A stretch of DNA of 37,143 nt from Micrococcales bacterium. Its GTDB lineage: Bacteria; Actinomycetota; Actinomycetes; Actinomycetales; Microbacteriaceae. Made by a program: the position numbers and the translations under genes. Location of the stretch: assembly GCA_024641015.1 (NCBI GenBank), contig JAHEDU010000035.1:1-37143 (forward strand), in the 5' to 3' direction. Position 1 is the stretch's first letter, and the number at the start of each line of letters is the position of its first letter. Positions 1 to 8,627 of the stretch are shown here, in pieces. Under the pieces are notes generated by a model. It saw only the letters and a list, made by a program, of their open reading frames with translations. It searched no databases and had not been told where the DNA came from.

Positions 1-2
1 AA

Positions 3-2744
3 GTTCTTTACGACCTCGGAATCTCGAAGACGATCACGCTGACGTCGACCTACGACCACCGCATCATCCAGGGGGCCGGTTCGGGCGAGTTCCTCAAGAT
101 CATCCACGAACTGCTTATCGGTGAGAACGACTTCTACGAGGACATTTTCGCCGCGCTGCGAATCCCGTACAAGCCGATTCGTTGGTCCCAGGACATCAAG
201 GTTGACGACACCGACGCGATCAACAAGACCGCGCGCGTTCAGGAACTGGTCGATGCGTTCCGCGTTCGCGGGCACCGCATGGCGGACATCGATCCACTCG
301 AGTACAAGCAACGAACTCACCCTGACCTTGAGATTGAGAACCACGGACTGACGTTCTGGGACCTCGACCGCGAGTTCGTCGTTGGCGGCCTTGCCGGTCG
401 ACGTTCGATGTTGTTGCGCGAAGTTCTCGGGCTGATGCGCGACTCGTACTGTCGTACCGTCGGCGTCGAGTACACGCACCTGCAGGACCCGGCCCAACGC
501 CAGTGGTTCCAAGAGCAGCTCGAAAAGCCGTACGAGAAGCCGACGCACGACGAGCAGATGCGCATCCTTGACCGCCTCAACCAGGCGGAGGCGTTCGAGA
601 CCTTCCTGCAGACCAAGTACGTCGGTCAAAAGCGCTTCTCGCTCGAAGGTGGCGAATCGATGATCGCCCTTCTCGACGAAATCATTCAGGACGCGGCCGA
701 CTTCGGCTTGGACGAGGTCGACATGGGAATGGCTCACCGTGGCCGCCTCAACGTCCTCGCCAACATCGCGGGCAAGACGTACGGACAGATCTTCCGCGAG
801 TTCGAAGGAACGACCGACACTTCGACCGTTCAGGGCTCGGGTGACGTCAAGTACCACCTCGGGACGACGGGCAAGTTCGTCACCGCCAAGGGCCAGACGA
901 TTCCCGTCTACCTCGCCGCTAACCCTTCGCACCTCGAGGCTGTCAATGGCGTTCTCGAAGGAATCGTCCGCGCTAAACAAGATTTCAAACCGATCGCGTC
1001 CTTCACGGTGCTGCCAATCCTCGTCCACGGTGACGCGGCGATGGCAGGTCAGGGTGTCGTCATCGAAACCCTGCAGATGTCACAGCTTCGCGGATACCGA
1101 ACCGGTGGAACGATTCACGTCGTCGCCAACAACCAAGTTGGTTTCACGACTCTGCCGAGGGATTCGCGCACATCGCTGTATTCGACCGATGTCGCGAAGG
1201 CCGTTCAGGCGCCGATTTTCCACGTCAACGGCGACGACCCCGAAGCGGTTGTTCGCGTCGCGAAGCTGGCTGTTCGTTACCGCCAGGAATTCAAGCACGA
1301 CGTCGTGATTGACCTGGTGTGTTACCGCCGCCGCGGTCACAACGAAGGCGACGACCCGTCGATGACCCAGCCGCTGATGTACAACCTCATCGAGGCAAAG
1401 CGTTCGGTGCGAACACTGTACGCAGAGTCGCTCGTTGGCCGTGGCGACATCACGCAGGCCGAATACGACGAAGTCCAGACGAAGTTCCTGTCGCTTCTCG
1501 AGAACGCCTTTGCCGAGACTCACGCAGCGTCAATTGACACATCGGTCATTCCGAACCCGGAAGCGGCAACTGCCAACCAGCCGCAACGCCACCCCGCAGC
1601 CACTGGCGTCGACGTTTCGGTCGTTCACCGAATCGGTGACGCTCACGGCAACCCGCCCGCCGGTTTCACCGTGCACCCCAAACTCGAGCAGTTGCTTGCG
1701 AAGCGCGTCGACATGAGCCGCAATGGGGAAATCGACTGGGGCTTCGGCGAGATCCTCGCCCTTGGTTCACTTCTCCTCGAAGGAACCAAGGTTCGCTTCG
1801 CCGGTCAGGATGCCCGGCGCGGTACCTTTGTGCAGCGTCACGCCGTCTTCCACGACCGCGTCAACGGTCAGGAATGGTTGCCACTGCTGAACCTGTCGGA
1901 GAACCAGGCACGTTTCTGGATCTACGACTCGCTGCTGTCCGAATACGCCGCGATGGCCTACGAATACGGCTATTCGGTCGGAAACCCCGACGCTCTTGTT
2001 CTGTGGGAAGCCCAGTTCGGTGACTTCGCGAACGGCGCCCAGACCGTCATCGACGAGTTCATCTCGTCCAGTGAACAGAAGTGGGGCCAGAACTCTGGGG
2101 TCGTGTTGCTTCTGCCGCACGGATACGAAGGTCAGGGACCGGACCACTCGTCCGCCCGCATCGAGCGTTACCTGCAGTTGGCCGCCGAAGGAAACATGAC
2201 CATCGCGCGTCCGTCGACGCCCGCGTCGTACTTCCACCTGTTGCGTCGCCAGGCATATGCGCAGCCGAAGCGTCCGTTGATTGTCTTCACTCCCAAGGCG
2301 ATGTTGCGACTTCGCGGAGCGACTAGCTCGGTGGATGACTTCACCAACGGAGTCTTCCAGCCCATTTTGGATGACCGCTCAGTCGAGGGTCAGACCCGTC
2401 GAATCCTCCTTCACTCGGGCAAGATCCACTACGACCTGCTCGCCGAGCGCGCGAAGCGTGGCGCTAACGGTGTTGCGTTGGTCCGCATGGAACAGTTCTA
2501 CCCGTTCCCCGAGGCCGACCTTGCACAGGTTCTCGTCGCCCACCCCGGCGCTGAGTTGGTGTGGGTTCAGGACGAACCCGAAAACCAGGGTGCATGGCCG
2601 TTCATCGCTCTCGAGCTCCGCCGACTTGGCATCGACGGTCGAGTCATTTGCCGTCCGTCCGCTGCGTCACCCGCGGCCGGATCGTCCAAGCGCAGCGCCG
2701 AGGAACACGCTCAGATCATGGATGGAGCGTTCGCGGGACTCTAA
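3..2744 (+). CDS. kgd: Multifunctional 2-oxoglutarate decarboxylase/dehydrogenase (E2-E1 fusion), 5' partial
   Basis: Thiamine-diphosphate enzyme of the TCA cycle that decarboxylates 2-oxoglutarate and, in actinobacteria, also carries an acyltransferase domain. The frame is open from base 3, so the N-terminus lies outside; 913 residues are visible and roughly 300 are missing compared with family members of about 1,230. The first residues contain TYDHRIIQGAG, the DHR signature of an E2 acyltransferase catalytic domain, followed by the E1 domain. E1 motifs visible: GMAHRGRLNVLAN, GDAAMAGQGVV, the ThDP-binding region ending VVANNQVGF, YRRRGHNEGDDP, and the C-terminal PENQGAWPF. The E2-E1 fusion is characteristic of actinobacterial Kgd/OdhA. 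The gene ends in TAA, followed at once by a hairpin, and converges on the anti-sigma gene. Function is clear; only the start is unseen. Confidence 0.97.
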   Translation, partial: VLYDLGISKTITLTSTYDHRIIQGAGSGEFLKIIHELLIGENDFYEDIFAALRIPYKPIRWSQDIKVDDTDAINKTARVQELVDAFRVRGHRMADIDPLEYKQRTHPDLEIENHGLTFWDLDREFVVGGLAGRRSMLLREVLGLMRDSYCRTVGVEYTHLQDPAQRQWFQEQLEKPYEKPTHDEQMRILDRLNQAEAFETFLQTKYVGQKRFSLEGGESMIALLDEIIQDAADFGLDEVDMGMAHRGRLNVLANIAGKTYGQIFREFEGTTDTSTVQGSGDVKYHLGTTGKFVTAKGQTIPVYLAANPSHLEAVNGVLEGIVRAKQDFKPIASFTVLPILVHGDAAMAGQGVVIETLQMSQLRGYRTGGTIHVVANNQVGFTTLPRDSRTSLYSTDVAKAVQAPIFHVNGDDPEAVVRVAKLAVRYRQEFKHDVVIDLVCYRRRGHNEGDDPSMTQPLMYNLIEAKRSVRTLYAESLVGRGDITQAEYDEVQTKFLSLLENAFAETHAASIDTSVIPNPEAATANQPQRHPAATGVDVSVVHRIGDAHGNPPAGFTVHPKLEQLLAKRVDMSRNGEIDWGFGEILALGSLLLEGTKVRFAGQDARRGTFVQRHAVFHDRVNGQEWLPLLNLSENQARFWIYDSLLSEYAAMAYEYGYSVGNPDALVLWEAQFGDFANGAQTVIDEFISSSEQKWGQNSGVVLLLPHGYEGQGPDHSSARIERYLQLAAEGNMTIARPSTPASYFHLLRRQAYAQPKRPLIVFTPKAMLRLRGATSSVDDFTNGVFQPILDDRSVEGQTRRILLHSGKIHYDLLAERAKRGANGVALVRMEQFYPFPEADLAQVLVAHPGAELVWVQDEPENQGAWPFIALELRRLGIDGRVICRPSAASPAAGSSKRSAEEHAQIMDGAFAGL

Positions 2745-2759
2745 ACCGATTCGTCGGTT
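2744..2759 (+). terminator. Short TTCG-loop hairpin after kgd
   Basis: AACCGA-TTCG-TCGGTT forms a perfect 6-bp stem with a stable TTCG tetraloop beginning at the kgd stop codon. No long T-run follows. It may terminate kgd ahead of the convergent rsrA-like gene. Confidence 0.45.
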
Positions 2760-2783
2760 CTCGTCCCGCGTCGCCCGCGCTCA

Positions 2784-3044
2784 CTAATTGGGCGCGCGAA
2801 AATCCGTGGCGATTTTCAAATTGGCAAAAATTGTTTCTCGAAGTCCTGGTGGTGGTGACTCGGCTAGGGCCGCCCTGAATCTGTGAGTTAGCGTTTCGAC
2901 GACGTCAAGTTCGGCCGCGCAGGATTCACACGAGGAGCAGTGCCGACGTACTTCCGCCGTTTCACTGGAGTCCAATTGTCCGTCAACGAGCGCTTCGATC
3001 CGGCCGAAGGCGGACGCACAACCACAGTCGCGATTCGTGTCCAT
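2784..3044 (-). CDS. rsrA: Zinc-binding (ZAS) anti-sigma factor, RsrA-like
   Basis: Small 86-residue protein with the redox zinc-anti-sigma signature: Cys9, then His35-x3-Cys39-x2-Cys42. The Cys9-to-His35 spacing and the HxxxCxxC motif match the zinc site of Streptomyces RsrA, where oxidation forms a disulfide, expels zinc and releases the sigma factor. The start ATG overlaps the stop of the upstream sigma gene by one base (TAATG), implying translational coupling and a matched pair. Position next to aroA-rsgA-hisN is the usual sigR/sigH locus of actinobacteria. The stop is TAG, 40 nt from the convergent kgd. Partner binding is inferred; the zinc motif and coupling are seen directly. Confidence 0.88.
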   Translation of the reverse strand: MDTNRDCGCASAFGRIEALVDGQLDSSETAEVRRHCSSCESCAAELDVVETLTHRFRAALAESPPPGLRETIFANLKIATDFRAPN

Positions 3045-3778
3045 TAGATTTCCTTTTCCGTTCCGTGCTCGTCGTTAAGCATCTCACGCAGCCGCGTACG
3101 AGCACGGTGCACGCGGGTGAGAAGTGTTGCGGGCTTGATGCCGAGGAAGGCGGCCGCCTCGGCTGTCGTCATCTGATCGAGAATGACGGCCTTTGCGGCG
3201 TCGCGTTGTTCCGACGGAAGAAGATCGAACATTGCGCGAATCTGTTCGACGCGCAGGTTTTCAATCGCCTGCTTTTCGGCGCTGGCGGACTGGAACCCGA
3301 GACCATCAAAGAATTCGACGGCGTCACCAATCTGAATCTCGCGATTATCGCGATTTCGAAGCTGTCGGCGCAGGTTGAAACAGGTATTGGTGACGATTGT
3401 CTTGAACCATGCGAGCGCATAAGTTCCCTGGGTGTACTTGTCCCAGTTCAGCTTCGCCTTTTCCGACGCGATCTGGACGACGTCGGCGACCAGCTCAGAG
3501 CGCATGCCGAGTCGGTTGAGTTCATACTTCGCGTGACCGTACACGCGCTCGAACAATTCGGGGAATACATCGTCAAACGTTCCGGTGTTGCGGTAGTCCG
3601 TGCGGATTTCCGCGGGGTTCCAGCCCTGATTCGCCGGAATCTGGATTTCGGCAGCGTTGGCCTCCATCCCCGACTGAATTTCGGGGTCTTGCCCGATGAT
3701 GTCGAAATCGTCGGGGGCGTCGATCTCACCATTGTTGATGTTGTCCGTTATGGCCGTCTCCTGCTCTACTCGGTACAT
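3044..3778 (-). CDS. sigR: ECF-type RNA polymerase sigma factor, SigR/SigH-like, with N-terminal extension
   Basis: Alternative sigma factor of 244 residues. Region 2 lies at about residues 70-145 and includes AWFKTIVTNTCFNLRRQ, similar to the promoter-melting segment of SigR. Region 4 is a helix-turn-helix around TTAEAAAFLGIKPATLLTRVHRAR. It precedes and overlaps the zinc anti-sigma gene, so it most likely directs the thiol-oxidative stress response. The ATG at 3778 has a convincing ribosome site (GAGGGA, about 5 nt upstream). Odd feature: roughly 65 acidic, low-complexity residues precede region 2, absent from typical SigR proteins of about 200-220 residues; an internal start at Met38 is possible. 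The gene is divergent from aroA with only 33 nt between start codons. The sigma class is inferred from context and motifs. Confidence 0.85.
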   Translation of the reverse strand: MYRVEQETAITDNINNGEIDAPDDFDIIGQDPEIQSGMEANAAEIQIPANQGWNPAEIRTDYRNTGTFDDVFPELFERVYGHAKYELNRLGMRSELVADVVQIASEKAKLNWDKYTQGTYALAWFKTIVTNTCFNLRRQLRNRDNREIQIGDAVEFFDGLGFQSASAEKQAIENLRVEQIRAMFDLLPSEQRDAAKAVILDQMTTAEAAAFLGIKPATLLTRVHRARTRLREMLNDEHGTEKEI

Positions 3779-3797
3779 TCTTCCCTCACCTCTCGCG

Positions 3798-3803
3798 TAA
3801 TGT
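3798..3803 (+). promoter_or_regulatory. -10 box for leaderless aroA transcript
   Basis: TAATGT lies 8 nt before the ATG at 3812, the geometry expected when transcription begins at the start codon. No proper Shine-Dalgarno sequence precedes either candidate aroA start, which supports a leaderless mRNA. Confidence 0.5.
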
Positions 3804-3806
3804 TTG

Positions 3807-3833
3807 AAGTAATGACTGATCGCGTTTATTCCC
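3807..3833 (-). promoter_or_regulatory. Possible SigR-type autoregulatory promoter for the sigma gene
   Basis: On the minus strand GGGAAT (3828-3833) is followed after 18 nt by CTT (3807-3809). SigR-dependent promoters read GGAAT-N18-GTT, so the -35 half fits and the -10 half is off by one base. The site lies inside the first codons of divergent aroA. Tentative. Confidence 0.25.
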
Positions 3834-5134
3834 GCTCCAATGACAATTGGCGTGCCCCAATTTCGAGGTCAGCGATCTCTGCGATTGTCCCCGTCCCCGG
3901 AAGCAAAAGCCTCACCAACCGGGAACTCGTGTTGTCCGCACTCGCGAGCGGTCCTTCGGTTTTGCGCCGACCCCTCCATTCCCGCGATTCTGCTCTCATG
4001 CGTGATGCGCTGAGTAACCTCGGGGTCGCTAGCCGTGAGACTCGAGACGAGTCTGCTGACACTCTCGAAGTATCTCCTGGACCACTGACAGGAAACACGA
4101 CGATCGATTGTGGACTTGCCGGTACCGTCATGAGGTTCGCTCCTCCACTCGCCGCTCTGGCCACCGGAGACGTCGTTTTCGACGGTGACGAAGGCGCCCG
4201 GCGCCGGCCTATGGCGACGACCATCGACTCGCTCCGCAAACTCGGCGTCGACGTCGATGACGACGGTCGCGGAACCCTTCCATTCACCGTCCACGGGACG
4301 GGTCGAGTTCGTGGCGGCGACATCACCATCGACGCGTCGGCCTCGAGTCAGTTCGTGTCCGGACTCTTGCTCGCTGCGCCTCGATTCGACGAAGGACTGA
4401 CGCTTCGCCACTCGGGAGAGCACCTGCCGTCGATGCCGCACATCGACATGACAATCTCCTGCCTGCGCGCCCGCGGAGTGGACGTCAATAGCCCTGAACC
4501 AGGCGTGTGGCGTGTCGAGCCCGGACCGATTTCCGGTGTGGACATCGTGATTGAACCCGACCTGTCGAACGCGGCCCCATTTCTCTGCGCCGCCGTTATC
4601 GCGGGCGGAACAGTGACCATTCCTGACTGGCCCGAATCGACGACCCAGGTCGGCGCCGACCTTGCCACGTACCTTCCACTTTTTGGCGCGACGGTGACTC
4701 GCGATTCGTACGGACTGAGCGTCGATGGTGGCGAAGGAGTGCGCGGCGGTCGGCGCATTCCTGGGGTGACTCTTGATCTATCGACCGGCGGCGAACTCGC
4801 ACCGGCACTAGTCGCCCTGGCTGCACTCGCGGACGGCCCAAGCGAATTCACTGGGATCGCCCACCTGCGTGGGCACGAGACCGACCGACTCGCTGCTCTC
4901 GTCACGGAAATCAACACATTGGGTGGTCGCGCGACCGAACTTCCTGACGGAATTCGCCTCGAACCGGCAACACTGCACGGTGGCGAATGGCACAGTTACC
5001 ACGACCACCGCATGGCGACCGCCGGCGCGATCATCGGTCTCGCCGTCGACGGAGTCGAGGTCGAGAACATCGCGACGACAACCAAGACACTTCCCGATTT
5101 CCCGCGTATGTGGTTAGAGATGCTGGGCGAATGA
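3812..5134 (+). CDS. aroA: 3-phosphoshikimate 1-carboxyvinyltransferase (EPSP synthase)
   Basis: Shikimate-pathway enzyme transferring the enolpyruvyl group of PEP to shikimate-3-phosphate; cytoplasmic, 440 residues, normal family length. Motifs: PGSKSLTNRELVLSALASG near the N-terminus (substrate binding), GLAGTVMRF at about residue 105 (the family's GNAGT loop), SASSQFVSGLLLAAP, and near the C-terminus DHRMATAGAIIGL and KTLPDFP. The reading frame is open upstream, but homology begins only near the ATGs at 3800 and 3812; 3812 is preferred because a TAATGT box stands 8 nt before it. The stop overlaps the rsgA start (ATGA), so the two are translationally coupled. The aroA-rsgA-hisN order next to sigR-rsrA is a classic actinobacterial arrangement. 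Confidence 0.95.
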   Translation: MTDRVYSRSNDNWRAPISRSAISAIVPVPGSKSLTNRELVLSALASGPSVLRRPLHSRDSALMRDALSNLGVASRETRDESADTLEVSPGPLTGNTTIDCGLAGTVMRFAPPLAALATGDVVFDGDEGARRRPMATTIDSLRKLGVDVDDDGRGTLPFTVHGTGRVRGGDITIDASASSQFVSGLLLAAPRFDEGLTLRHSGEHLPSMPHIDMTISCLRARGVDVNSPEPGVWRVEPGPISGVDIVIEPDLSNAAPFLCAAVIAGGTVTIPDWPESTTQVGADLATYLPLFGATVTRDSYGLSVDGGEGVRGGRRIPGVTLDLSTGGELAPALVALAALADGPSEFTGIAHLRGHETDRLAALVTEINTLGGRATELPDGIRLEPATLHGGEWHSYHDHRMATAGAIIGLAVDGVEVENIATTTKTLPDFPRMWLEMLGE

Positions 5135-6159
5135 CGTCGCGCGACGACGATCTGGAACGCTTCGATCGGTTCGACGAGTCGTCGGCGAAAGTCCGACCGC
5201 CGAAGCGCGGCAGTAAGCCCCGCACCAAAACTCGACCGACACACGACGACTCGGTTCCGGGGCGCGTCATCACCGTTGACCGCGGCCGTTATATGACGTT
5301 GGTCAATGAAGGTGAATCGACCGAGACTGCGGTCATCGCGAAACGCGCGCGGGAGCTGTCGCGTACCCCGATTGTCACAGGCGACATTGTCGACCTCGTC
5401 GGAGACGTCACGGGCGCGGAAGGTTCGCTCGCTCGAATCGTTCGCGTCCAAGATCGCTCGACCACTCTGCGTCGCAGCGCGGACGATAGCGACCAGGTCG
5501 AACGCATGATTGTTGCCAACGCCGATCGAATGCTGATCGTCGTCGCAGCAGCTAACCCCGAACCTCGACAACGCCTCGTCGACCGATACCTGGTTGCGGC
5601 ATTTGACGCAGGGATTCAGCCAATTTTGTGCATCACCAAAACCGACCTCGCCGACCCGACAGAATTCCTTGCGCACTTCCGCGGGTTGGACATCCCCATC
5701 GTCACTTCGCGTTCCGACGCTCCGCCCGTTGACGAAATCAGCGAACTGTTGCGCGGTCACACATCCGTCGCCGTCGGCCACTCAGGCGTCGGTAAGTCAA
5801 CGCTCGTCAACGCGCTTGTGCCGAGCGCGCAACGCGCCGTCGGCGTGGTCAACGAGGTCACCGGCCGAGGCCGTCACACGTCGTCCTCGACTGTTTCGTT
5901 CCGCTTCCCCGGCGGCGGTTGGCTCATCGACACCCCCGGTGTCCGCTCGTTTGGGCTCGGTCACGTTCGTCCCGAATCAGTCCTCGCGGCATTCACCGAC
6001 CTGGCGGACGTCGCCGAAGACTGCCCCCGTGGGTGCAACCACCGCGATGACGATTGCGCGATGGTCGAGGCCGTTGCCCGTGGCGAACTCGGTGCCGAAG
6101 GCGCTGCGCGCCTTGATTCGGTCCAGCGGCTCATCGGCTCACTTGATTCTGTGTCGTAG
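5131..6159 (+). CDS. rsgA: Ribosome small-subunit-dependent GTPase RsgA
   Basis: Circularly permuted GTPase acting in late 30S maturation. The 342-residue protein has a basic N-terminal tail, an OB-fold, then GTPase motifs in permuted order: TKTD (G4) first, later GHSGVGKST (P-loop, G1) and DTPG (G3). The C-terminal zinc site is visible as C-x3-C-x-H-x5-C in CPRGCNHRDDDC. The start ATG at 5131 overlaps the aroA stop by 4 nt (ATGA), which fixes the start despite an open frame upstream. The stop codon TAG is itself part of the TAGCCT box proposed for the next gene. All key motifs are intact. Confidence 0.95.
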   Translation: MTSRDDDLERFDRFDESSAKVRPPKRGSKPRTKTRPTHDDSVPGRVITVDRGRYMTLVNEGESTETAVIAKRARELSRTPIVTGDIVDLVGDVTGAEGSLARIVRVQDRSTTLRRSADDSDQVERMIVANADRMLIVVAAANPEPRQRLVDRYLVAAFDAGIQPILCITKTDLADPTEFLAHFRGLDIPIVTSRSDAPPVDEISELLRGHTSVAVGHSGVGKSTLVNALVPSAQRAVGVVNEVTGRGRHTSSSTVSFRFPGGGWLIDTPGVRSFGLGHVRPESVLAAFTDLADVAEDCPRGCNHRDDDCAMVEAVARGELGAEGAARLDSVQRLIGSLDSVS

Positions 6160-6162
6160 CCT
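6157..6162 (+). promoter_or_regulatory. -10 box for leaderless hisN, embedded in the rsgA stop
   Basis: TAGCCT includes the rsgA stop codon and is followed after exactly 6 nt by the GTG start of hisN. No Shine-Dalgarno sequence is present. The same design (TAGGCT, 6 nt, GTG) recurs before the next gene. Confidence 0.6.
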
Positions 6163-6168
6163 GTTGCT

Positions 6169-6969
6169 GTGACCATTAGCCTCGCCGACGACCTCGCGCT
6201 CGCACGCACGCTCGCAGCGCACGCCGATCTCATCTCGATGCGCCGATTCACGGCACAAGATTTCACGGTGACGACGAAACCCGACCGAACGCCCGTCACC
6301 GAGGCTGACCGCGAGGTCGAGAAGGCGATTCGTGAAGGCATCGCCGCCGCACGTCCGCATGACGCGATTCTGGGCGAAGAGTTCGGCGCGACGGGCGAGC
6401 AGGACGGCGAAGGACGCCCGCACCGCCAGTGGATCATCGACCCGATCGACGGAACCGCCAACTTCCTCCGCGGTGTTCCAATTTGGGGCACGCTCATCGC
6501 GCTCGCCATCGACGGTGTCCCGCAGGTCGGGGTCGTGTCTGCGCCTGCACTCGGACAGAAGTGGTGGGCGGCGACCGGTCACGGCGCGTACACGCAACGC
6601 GCCGGCGCCCAGGAAGCGCCGATCCACGTCAGCTCAGTGTCGAACCTGGGAGATGCCGTCGTGTCCTACAACTCGCTTCCCGGTTGGATCGACGCGGGTC
6701 GCGGCGACCGGGCCATCGCACTTGCAACATCTGCGTGGCGTGCACGAGCAATCGGCGACATGTGGGCCTACATGCTCGTCGCTGAGGGTGCGATCGATGT
6801 CGCAGCCGAATGCGACCTGCAGCCCTATGACATGGCGGCGCTCATCCCCATCATCACCGAGGCCGGCGGACGCTTTACCGACATCGACGGAAACGACGGC
6901 CCCTGGCACGGGACGGCGTGTGCGACGAACGGACTGCTGCACGCCGATGTGCTTACGGTGCTGAAGTAG
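6169..6969 (+). CDS. hisN: Histidinol-phosphatase, inositol-monophosphatase family
   Basis: 266-residue Mg-dependent phosphatase of the inositol monophosphatase superfamily. Metal-site motifs visible: GEEFGA (Glu of the first motif), WIIDPIDGTANF (the DPIDGT core, about residues 87-98), and the C-terminal metal Asp in YDMAAL. GDMWAYMLVAEG precedes it. In actinobacteria the member encoded beside aroA-rsgA is HisN, the histidinol-phosphatase of histidine biosynthesis; the assignment rests on that context, since sequence alone does not separate it from other inositol-phosphatase relatives. The GTG start at 6169 is supported by the TAGCCT box 6 nt upstream and by the beginning of homology. Confidence 0.88.
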   Translation: MTISLADDLALARTLAAHADLISMRRFTAQDFTVTTKPDRTPVTEADREVEKAIREGIAAARPHDAILGEEFGATGEQDGEGRPHRQWIIDPIDGTANFLRGVPIWGTLIALAIDGVPQVGVVSAPALGQKWWAATGHGAYTQRAGAQEAPIHVSSVSNLGDAVVSYNSLPGWIDAGRGDRAIALATSAWRARAIGDMWAYMLVAEGAIDVAAECDLQPYDMAALIPIITEAGGRFTDIDGNDGPWHGTACATNGLLHADVLTVLK

Positions 6970-6972
6970 GCT
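6967..6972 (+). promoter_or_regulatory. -10 box for leaderless lipoprotein gene
   Basis: TAGGCT, whose first three bases are the hisN stop codon, is followed after exactly 6 nt by the GTG start at 6979. No Shine-Dalgarno sequence is seen. Confidence 0.6.
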
Positions 6973-6978
6973 GTTCGG

Positions 6979-7482
6979 GTGAAGTTCTCTCGCCTGCTTG
7001 CCGCCACCGCCACCGCCGTACTTGCGGTCGCCACGCTGGGTGGGTGCACCACGATTTCCACGCTGTACCAGGCTTACGGTCACGGCGCACCGACTCCGAT
7101 CCCGACCCGCACCTTCGCGGCGTCTGGGCTTGTACAGCTCACGCTCGGTGACTGTCTCGACAAGAAGTTGCTGCTGGACGGCAACAAGGAGACGGACCCC
7201 GTCGTGAAGTGCTCAACGCCGCACGACCTCGAAGTCTTCTCGCACTTCGCATTGAAAGACGGCGAGTATCCGTCCGTTGCCTCGATCGTCAGCGACGCCG
7301 CCGCGCGCTGTGCACGCTCGTTCACCAAGTTCGTCGGTGTCGACTTCGGCATCTCGGCTCTCGACTTCGTCTACTACTACCCCACCGAATCATCGTGGGC
7401 TGCCGGTGACCGCATGGTCGACTGCGCCATCTTTGACCCCGACGGCAAGACGACCGGGTCGCTCAAGCACGCCGACCGCTAG
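6979..7482 (+). CDS. Septum-formation-domain lipoprotein
   Basis: 167-residue secreted lipoprotein. The N-terminus has a basic start, a hydrophobic stretch and a lipobox LGGC, with Cys at about residue 23. The mature part has the pattern of the actinobacterial septum-formation domain: GDCL, then a Cys followed by PHD-EVF, a mid-domain Cys, FVG, YYYPTESSW, GDR and VDCAIF, ending GSLKH. Four conserved-looking cysteines suggest two disulfides. Members of this family are associated with cell division or envelope functions, but the role is poorly defined. The GTG start follows a TAGGCT box by 6 nt. The stop overlaps the convergent galK stop by 4 nt (CTAG). Confidence 0.75.
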   Translation: MKFSRLLAATATAVLAVATLGGCTTISTLYQAYGHGAPTPIPTRTFAASGLVQLTLGDCLDKKLLLDGNKETDPVVKCSTPHDLEVFSHFALKDGEYPSVASIVSDAAARCARSFTKFVGVDFGISALDFVYYYPTESSWAAGDRMVDCAIFDPDGKTTGSLKHADR

Positions 7483-8627
7483 TCGAGGCGGTGAGCGCCG
7501 TTGGACGGCGCCACAACGAACATCTCGGGCGAATCGAAGTGTGCATCCGCGTAAGCGTCGCGAACCGCCTTCTCGATGCCGGGAAGCGCGTCTCGCGGTG
7601 CGAGAGCGATAGCCGCACCACCGAATCCCCCGCCCGTCAGTCGAGCGCCGATTGCTCCGTGCGCCAACGCGGTGTCGACCGCACAGTCAATCTGCGGAAC
7701 AGAAATTTCGAAGTCGTCGCGCATCGACAGGTGCGATTGAACGAGTAGGTCACCAATCGCTAAGGGGCCGGATTCGCGCAGAGTCGCAACGGTGTCCTCA
7801 ACCCTGGCGTTTTCGGTCACGACGTGACGTGCCCGGCGGAAGGTGGCGTCATCGACAAGGCCACGCAGGTCGGCGAGGCGGTCGACCGACACATCGCGAA
7901 GCGCGGGGACACCGAGAGCGATTGCGGCACGCTCACACGCCTCTCGACGCTCTCCGTAGCCACCCGTTGCGTGACTGTGGTGAACGCGCGAGTTCATGAC
8001 GAGAACAGCGAGGTTGTGGGCAACGAGACCGAAGGGAACGACGTCGACCGAGGGCTCGCGGCAATCGATGAAGACGACCGAGTCGGTGCGGCCGTGCATC
8101 GACGCGATCTGGTCCATCAGCCCAGTCGGCGCACCCACCATCGTATTCTCGGCGCGTTGCCCTGCGCGGGCTAGGTCCATCGACGATTTCCCCAGCTGCC
8201 ACAGATCGTTGAGCGCAACGGCGACCGCACATTCGATTGCGGCCGACGAGGACAAGCCGGCACCGATCGGCACATCGGTGTCGATGACGATGTCGAGACC
8301 GGTCGCGTTGCCGTCAGCACCGCCGAGCGCCCAGACAACGCCCAGTGGATAGGCGGCCCAGCCGCTGACGGAACCCGGCACACAGTCCGCAAGAGCGACG
8401 TCGACGACGTCGTCACTGAGTGTTGAGCCGACACGGACTCGTCCATCGGACCGAAGGCCTACTGCGACGACGGTGTGACGGTCGATCGCCATGGGAAGAG
8501 CGAAGCCATCGTTGTAGTCGGTGTGTTCGCCGATGATATTGACGCGGCCGGGGGCCGACCATACGCCGGCGGGCGCTTCGCCCACGAGCGAACGGAAGCG
8601 GGCCGTGACACGAGCGACGAGGGTCAT
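7479..8627 (-). CDS. galK: Galactokinase
   Basis: Leloir-pathway kinase phosphorylating galactose to galactose-1-phosphate; GHMP kinase family, 382 residues. Signatures visible: GRVNIIGEHTDYNDG (galactokinase signature, about residues 27-41), PIGAGLSSSAA (phosphate-binding loop, about 120-130), and LTGGGFGGAAI near the C-terminus (GHMP motif 3). The ATG overlaps the galT stop by 4 nt (ATGA), so it is the last gene of a galE-galT-galK run and probably translationally coupled to galT. The stop overlaps that of the convergent lipoprotein gene. Confidence 0.96.
   Translation of the reverse strand: MTLVARVTARFRSLVGEAPAGVWSAPGRVNIIGEHTDYNDGFALPMAIDRHTVVAVGLRSDGRVRVGSTLSDDVVDVALADCVPGSVSGWAAYPLGVVWALGGADGNATGLDIVIDTDVPIGAGLSSSAAIECAVAVALNDLWQLGKSSMDLARAGQRAENTMVGAPTGLMDQIASMHGRTDSVVFIDCREPSVDVVPFGLVAHNLAVLVMNSRVHHSHATGGYGERREACERAAIALGVPALRDVSVDRLADLRGLVDDATFRRARHVVTENARVEDTVATLRESGPLAIGDLLVQSHLSMRDDFEISVPQIDCAVDTALAHGAIGARLTGGGFGGAAIALAPRDALPGIEKAVRDAYADAHFDSPEMFVVAPSNGAHRLD

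Noticed and set aside
3065-3811. Upstream in-frame extension of aroA
   Set aside because: Lies antisense to the sigma factor gene; EPSP synthase homology begins only after 3812.
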